Positions 60,247-64,000 of a DNA stretch of 64,000 nucleotides are shown here, piece by piece. The translations under genes and the position numbers were made by a program. Numbering within the stretch: the first letter of the stretch is position 1; each line of letters begins with the position of its first letter. The stretch is taken from contig CAUYTW010000222.1 of assembly GCA_963575715.1 (NCBI GenBank), positions 1 to 64,000 of the forward strand. Direction: 5' to 3'. The notes under the pieces were generated by a model. That model had not been told where the DNA came from. It saw only the letters and a program-made list of their open reading frames with translations, and did not search any database. The DNA comes from Gammaproteobacteria bacterium (GTDB lineage Bacteria; Pseudomonadota; Gammaproteobacteria; CAIRSR01).

Positions 60247-60702
60247 GTCAATCATCCGGCCCTAAAGGGCGAGGCTTGTGAAAACAAGTCCGAGATTGAC
60301 CAGCCTTATTTCGAAAAATCGAACTACGTTGCAACGAAGTAAAAGCTTGTCCTGCGTGCAGTCCAAGTTTGCAACATCGCGTCGATACAACGACGGCTTG
60401 GGTTAATCGTTTACAACAACTGGCACCAATTAGCGCCATTCTAACTCGACAAAAACGGATTAAAGGTTTTCAAACCGGCGATATGGTTAAAGCAATTGTC
60501 GAGAAATGGAAGAAAGTCGGTATTTATATTGGCCGTGTGGCGGTACGTGCAATGGATAATTTTAACATTCAGACCGCTAATGAAGTAATACAAGGTATTG
60601 GTTATCAGTATTGTAAATTTATTCAAAAAAGTGATGGTTATGGCTACGAAAACCGTCTCATTTCCTCCTCGCCCTAAAGGGCGAGGTTTTTCGGAGACAC
60701 TG
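60247..60702 (+). mobile_element. Internally deleted IscB (HEARO/ISC) transposon
   Basis: Left end: GTCAATC (60247-60253) pairs with GATTGAC (60294-60300), enclosing GCCCtaaaGGGC and CTTGTgaaaACAAG hairpins. TTCGaaaaatCGAA and ACTACGTTGCAACGAAGTA follow, matching 15920-15952 in the standalone RNA. The RNA part breaks off near 60350 and joins IscB coding sequence. Right end: AAAACCGTCTCATTTCCTCC, TCGCCCTAAAGGGCGAGG, TTTTTCGGAGACACTG, then ATGA (60703). It has one clear left and one clear right end and is the reference copy tying the relics in the window to IscB. Confidence 0.8.
60360..60677 (+). pseudogene. iscB: iscB remnant (two conserved blocks fused by deletion)
   Basis: The frame reads SPSLQHRVDTTTAWVNRL and QQLAPISAI, a block that in IscB proteins lies before the HNH domain, and then jumps to KGFQTGDMVKAIV, GRVAVRAMDNFNIQ and YCKFIQKSDGYGY, which is the C-terminal (TAM-interacting/PLMP-like) end of IscB. 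The N-terminus, HNH and last RuvC parts are missing. About 105 residues remain of a protein that is usually about 400 or more. It cannot be an active nuclease. Family recognition rests on remembered IscB sequences, not on a search. Confidence 0.75.
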
Positions 60703-60722
60703 ATGAACCAAAATATCTTTCA

Positions 60723-60965
60723 CTAGGAAAGGTCCGTCCTCAGCCATTTAACTAAATAATAGAGCCGCACGCCTTCCGATGAACGCGCTGGACCGATGAC
60801 AACGGCAGGATGCAAATTTTTTTCTGGATTGGCATGCTGCAATGCTTCTGTTTCATTAGCCATGGCAATGACTACGCCTTCCGGGTAACGTTTACGATTG
60901 ATGTTTGGACTGTTAATCAGTGCCGCAATTTCTGTAACCTGATTGGGATCGAAATGAAAGTTCAT
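60723..60965 (-). CDS. Small hypothetical protein (80 aa) starting at an element end
   Basis: The protein has 80 residues and begins MNFHFDPNQVTEIAALINS. No family recognised; no membrane segment. The middle shows a positively charged turn (NINRKRYPEGVVIAM) and the end VRLYYLVKWLRTDL. An in-frame ATG seven codons earlier exists, but the ATG at 60965 lies at the right-end relic GGAGATACTG and has GGAG at good spacing. It could be a cargo or a regulator; it lies between two element ends. Confidence 0.55.
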   Translation of the reverse strand: MNFHFDPNQVTEIAALINSPNINRKRYPEGVVIAMANETEALQHANPEKNLHPAVVIGPARSSEGVRLYYLVKWLRTDLS

Positions 60966-61020
60966 CAGTATCTCCAAAAAACACAACCTTTATAGGGCAG
61001 GAAGAAAAAGACGGTTTTGG
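60966..61020 (-). mobile_element. HEARO/IscB-type right-end relic on the minus strand
   Basis: Reverse complement reads CCAAAACCGTCTTTTTCTTC, CTGCCCTATAAAGGTTGTG, TTTTTTGGAGATACTG, then ATGA (60965-60962). This matches the right half of the element at 15863-16201 (AAAACCGTCTCCTTTCCTCC, CTGCCCGGCTAAAG) with decayed hairpin. Confidence 0.6.
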
Positions 61021-61085
61021 CAAGCACTACTTATTAAATTTGTCTAGTAATTAAAGTAGGTATTCATTTTTAGTATTTATTAGAA

Positions 61086-61176
61086 AACTCAAGTTGCTAC
61101 CTATTTGCCTTTCTCCCCTCTCCCTTTGGGAGAGGGGCTATTTAGTTATCCATCATAATAGGTAGCAACTTGGGTT
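61086..61176. repeat. Palindromic repeat family D, full copy
   Basis: AACTCAAGTTGCTACCTAT and ATAGGTAGCAACTTGGGTT form the outer arms; an inner hairpin CCCCTCTCCCTTTGGGAGAG lies between. The other half-copy is at 1128-1150. It lies in the leader of the gene at 61232. Confidence 0.7.
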
Positions 61177-61231
61177 AGAAAATACTCGCTTTATTTATGC
61201 ATAGATTACTATAATTTCGAGGATTTAATAT

Positions 61232-61720
61232 ATGAAAAAATATTTATTAGCTTTAATTATCTTAGGAAGTACCATGAATACCGCATTTGGCAATGAAAAA
61301 GTTGGAGACATTAACTATCCAGAATTAGCTTCTGAGCAGCCTTTTTTTAATGCGAACAAGGCGGCGTTTATCACTACTACATCTTTTGCATTTTTAACCA
61401 TCGCATCTGCCATGGGTGCAGCGACCGCTGCGAGAGTATCGAATACCTTTGGCATTTTTTCCTATTCAGCCTTGGCGATCGGTGGAGCTGCTGCGTCTAT
61501 TGCTGCGATTACTGCCTGGATGAACCTTGGTGATAACACAGAGGCTAGTACTTATTTTCAAAAAGTTGGAGAGCATGCCGGAATTGCTGTGGCAGGTGTC
61601 TTTCAATTTACTGCGCAAGTATTAGTTATGTCGATTGTTCAAGGATTGGCGCAAGGAACATCAAGGGCTATTTCTCGTTCGATTGGTGGCGAAGATCAAA
61701 CCATTCGCATTACTCGATAG
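61232..61720 (+). CDS. Secreted hypothetical protein with glycine/alanine-rich membrane segments
   Basis: The protein has 162 residues. A signal peptide covers residues 1-20 (LGSTMNTAFG). Then two or three hydrophobic, Ala/Gly-rich stretches (FLTIASAMGAATAARVS, YSALAIGGAAASIAAITAW, and GVFQFTAQVLVMSIVQGLAQ) and a short basic tail. No family recognised. It could be an inner or outer membrane protein. GAGGA lies eight bases before the ATG. Confidence 0.6.
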   Translation: MKKYLLALIILGSTMNTAFGNEKVGDINYPELASEQPFFNANKAAFITTTSFAFLTIASAMGAATAARVSNTFGIFSYSALAIGGAAASIAAITAWMNLGDNTEASTYFQKVGEHAGIAVAGVFQFTAQVLVMSIVQGLAQGTSRAISRSIGGEDQTIRITR

Positions 61721-61771
61721 TTAATTTATCTGCGGAGGGTATGGCGTGGTACCACGCTAATCACCAATTCT

Positions 61772-63010
61772 ATGACTCGTTCTTCTTTTAGCCATCCGCA
61801 CGCGCGGGCCATTCTCAAGCCTGGCCGTGAGCGTTCTCTATTGAATCGGCATCCCTGGGTTTTTTCAGGAGCGATAAACCAAATTGAGGGAGATCCGCAA
61901 CCCGGAGATATCGTAGCTATTCATGACGCTACTGGTCAAATGCTGGGAAGTGGTTTTTACAATCCCCACTCTCAAATTCGACTACGGCTGCTCACCTTTA
62001 GCACCGAGGCAATAACCGAAATTTTTTTTACTGATCGGTTAAAAACAGCGGCTGAATTACGTGCTCGATTTTTGAGTTCCAAGGTCACGGCCGCGCGCTT
62101 GGTGCATGGCGAAGGAGATGGCCTGCCTGGTTTGATCATTGATCGCTACGGCTCGGTACTAGTGGCGCAATTTCATACCTTGGGAATGACTAACTTACGT
62201 TCACGCATCGTCGATTTGTTACGACGTATTTTTACCCCCATAGCCATCGTGGAGCGTTCCCCAGCACTCAAGGAAGAAGGTGTCACTGCTTCTTCCGGTA
62301 TTCTGTGGGGAAAAATTCCGCATTCTTCTTGGGCTGACTCAAGCGGCAACCCTGGATGGTTGGAGGTCGTCGAGCACGGAGTGCGTAGTTGGGTAGATGT
62401 GCTAGGGGGACAAAAAACTGGCATGTTTTTAGATCAGCGCGATAATCGTCGGCGAGTCGCAAAACTAGCGGCGGCCACCAATGACATGCGACTACTCAAC
62501 TGTTTTTCTTACACCGGCGGTTTTAGTCTCCACGCCGCGCGACAGGGAGCGATGACCACCTCCGTGGAAATAAGTGCCCCAGCTCAGGATGTAGCCCGAA
62601 AAAATTTTTTATTGAATGATTTAAGTCCGGTGCGTCATCGTTTCGAAACCGCAGATGTCTTTGATTGGCTGCGCGGTTGTAACGAACGTTATGACCTGGT
62701 AGTCCTAGATCCACCCGCCTTTGTTAAGCACCGCTCTCATCTTGAACAAGGAGCTAGGGCCTATAAGGATATCAATCGCCTGGCTCTGGGCCTGGTGGAA
62801 CCGGGAGGATTGTTGATGACTTGTTCGTGTTCGTCGCACGTTGACTGGTCCATGTTCCAAAAAATCCTTTACGGCGCGGCCCGTGAGGCGGACCGGCCGA
62901 TCCAGGTTATTTCTCGTCACGGTCAACCCCTGGACCATCCCTTCAGTCTCTATCACCCTGAGGGAGAATATCTGAAGACTTTTTTGTTACGTGTGAACAC
63001 AACCAATTAA
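61772..63010 (+). CDS. rlmI: 23S rRNA (cytosine) methyltransferase RlmI-like
   Basis: The protein has 412 residues. An N-terminal PUA domain (LKPGRERSLLNRHPWVFSGA) is followed by a central domain and a SAM-dependent methyltransferase with GGQKTGMFLDQRDNR, LLNCFSYTGGFSLHAARQGA and the catalytic DPPAFVKHRSHLE. This is the RlmI/YccW layout, m5C1962 of 23S rRNA in E. coli. Convergent with mutL, 12 bases apart. Confidence 0.9.
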   Translation: MTRSSFSHPHARAILKPGRERSLLNRHPWVFSGAINQIEGDPQPGDIVAIHDATGQMLGSGFYNPHSQIRLRLLTFSTEAITEIFFTDRLKTAAELRARFLSSKVTAARLVHGEGDGLPGLIIDRYGSVLVAQFHTLGMTNLRSRIVDLLRRIFTPIAIVERSPALKEEGVTASSGILWGKIPHSSWADSSGNPGWLEVVEHGVRSWVDVLGGQKTGMFLDQRDNRRRVAKLAAATNDMRLLNCFSYTGGFSLHAARQGAMTTSVEISAPAQDVARKNFLLNDLSPVRHRFETADVFDWLRGCNERYDLVVLDPPAFVKHRSHLEQGARAYKDINRLALGLVEPGGLLMTCSCSSHVDWSMFQKILYGAAREADRPIQVISRHGQPLDHPFSLYHPEGEYLKTFLLRVNTTN

Positions 63011-63022
63011 AAAATAATCAGA

Positions 63023-64000
63023 TTACCCCCGTAGGAATAATCGATCCAAATCTGCCAAACGTAATTGAATCCAACTGGGGCGGCCATGAGTGCATTGGCT
63101 ACCATGTTGAGTGACCTCTATGTCGCGTAATAAGGCGTTCATCTCGGAGAGTGATAGACGACGTTGCGCACGCACTGAACCGTGGCACGCTAGGGTAGAG
63201 AGAAGATGATTGAAATGTTCGCTAACCTGTGTACTCACTCCGTATTCAGCAAAATCTGCCAAGACATCCTTGATAAGAGCAGCCACGTCTCCTTGTGCCA
63301 GCAAGGCGGGAACTTGGCGCGCCAATAGAGTTCCCTGTCCCAGTCGATCCACCTCCAAGCCTAGTTCGGCGAGTTCTGCGGCGCGCTCCACGGCGAGATC
63401 GGCAGCCTGTTCTCCTACTTCGACTGTGATTGGCATCAGTAACGATTGACGACGGAGTCCCGCTCCCAGTAACGCCGCCTTTAAGCGCTCATAAGTGATG
63501 CGTTCGTGAGCAGCGTGCATGTCTACCAGAATCAAACCATGAATATTTTCCGCCAGGATATAAATACCATGCAGTTGGGCCAAAGCGTAGCCCAGCGGCG
63601 GAATGGGTGTTGTAGCCTCTTCGACCTGCCTGGAAAAATTGAATGGAGAAACAGAGAGAGTCTGGAAAGATGGCGTATCCTTACCCTGATTCCGAGTTGA
63701 TTCATCATCCGGTATCCGTCGTAGATAATCGACGCATGGTTCTTTTTCTTGGTCAAAGTCAACGACTTTTTCGTATTCGTCTCGGTCTACTCTGTTCCGA
63801 GTCGGTACGGTTGGCATGACGGCAGTTGTAATCTCGGTTGCGGGGCGTGTGGTTGCGAGAGCCTGACGCAATGCGCGCATCAAGAATTCATGGACGGTGC
63901 GCGAGTCACGGAAGCGTACTTCGTGTTTAGTCGGATGCACATTTACATCGATTCGCTCTGGATCGATGGCGAGGTATAGCACATAGGCCGGATGACGTCC
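63023..64000 (-). CDS. mutL: DNA mismatch repair protein MutL, C-terminal part (runs off the window)
   Basis: The N-terminal ATPase part lies beyond 64000. Seen are the end of the ATPase region ([36 protein letters not shown]), a low-complexity linker, and the C-terminal dimerisation domain ([33 protein letters not shown]) ending [21 protein letters not shown]. The internal GTG at 63982 is not the real start because the conserved frame continues to the edge. The C-terminal domain lacks the DQHA...E endonuclease motif in the form of human/Bacillus MutL, as is usual for MutH-containing proteobacteria. Confidence 0.94.
   Translation of the reverse strand, partial: GRHPAYVLYLAIDPERIDVNVHPTKHEVRFRDSRTVHEFLMRALRQALATTRPATEITTAVMPTVPTRNRVDRDEYEKVVDFDQEKEPCVDYLRRIPDDESTRNQGKDTPSFQTLSVSPFNFSRQVEEATTPIPPLGYALAQLHGIYILAENIHGLILVDMHAAHERITYERLKAALLGAGLRRQSLLMPITVEVGEQAADLAVERAAELAELGLEVDRLGQGTLLARQVPALLAQGDVAALIKDVLADFAEYGVSTQVSEHFNHLLSTLACHGSVRAQRRLSLSEMNALLRDIEVTQHGSQCTHGRPSWIQLRLADLDRLFLRG

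Noticed and set aside
60360-60677. Functional 102-aa protein from the IscB frame
   Set aside because: It fuses two distant IscB blocks without catalytic domains, so it is a deletion product.

Overview
The window looks like a chromosome piece from a sulfur-oxidising gammaproteobacterium, most likely of the Chromatiales/Thiotrichales kind. The key evidence is a reverse-type dissimilatory sulfite reductase cluster in the order dsrABEFHCMKLJOPN (6883-19785), the order known from Allochromatium vinosum, with the oxidation-specific dsrEFH and dsrL. A dsrS homologue lies 7 kb further on, and a second, cysteine-less DsrC-like gene lies upstream. Genus-level identity cannot be read from the sequence. 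No rRNA, tRNA or CRISPR array was seen.

Layout. 1-3.8 kb: cell-surface genes (an SBBP beta-propeller protein, a broken LamG/CARDB gene, a glycine-zipper protein). 3.9-6.4 kb: DsrC-like protein, an orphan Cas6/Cmx6-like protein, an unknown helical-repeat protein and a small ORF, all on the minus strand. 6.9-19.8 kb: the dsr cluster. 19.9-27.7 kb: crcB-like, nadE, glnB, dnaQ, glnE, dsrS. 27.8-37.3 kb: TonB copper receptor, a CheY/CheC/GGDEF signalling trio, an MscK-type channel and a YejF-type ABC ATPase. 37.4-51.7 kb: trmB, nadK, hemL, a hybrid histidine kinase, a CBS protein, gmhA, a DUF3300 lipoprotein, cyaA, dapB, a heavy-metal-binding domain protein and kdsD. 52.3-60.2 kb: a 1385-residue protein made of about 135 octapeptide repeats, followed by its probable type I secretion ABC transporter and HlyD-type adaptor. 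60.2-64 kb: a deleted IscB element, two small unknown genes, rlmI-like and the C-terminal part of mutL.

The most striking layer is not coding. At least fourteen short elements end exactly at an ATGA tetranucleotide, and in eleven cases that ATG is the start codon of a gene (Cas6-like, glycine-zipper, dsrO, dsrP, crcB-like, glnB, cheY-like, hemL, gmhA, the small gene at 60723, and the secretion ABC transporter). One copy (60247-60702) still holds two conserved blocks of an IscB nuclease, and another (15863-16201, between dsrJ and dsrO) is a standalone structured RNA of the HEARO/omega-RNA type with compensatory base changes against the first. Most right ends carry a Shine-Dalgarno-like GGAG, GAGG or AAGGA at normal spacing from the ATG. 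I infer that these RNA-guided-transposon relics have become the 5' leaders and ribosome binding sites of many genes, including genes inside the sulfur-oxidation operon. A second sequence family (copies at 1568, 26410, 43375 and 56523) behaves in the same way. An unrelated inverted-repeat MITE with TA ends (six copies) fills other intergenic gaps.

Functionally, DsrEFH and DsrC pass sulfur to DsrAB, DsrMKJOP handles electrons at the membrane, DsrL supplies reductant chemistry and DsrN makes siroheme amide. GlnB and GlnE form the nitrogen-status cascade on glutamine synthetase. kdsD and gmhA feed lipopolysaccharide core synthesis.
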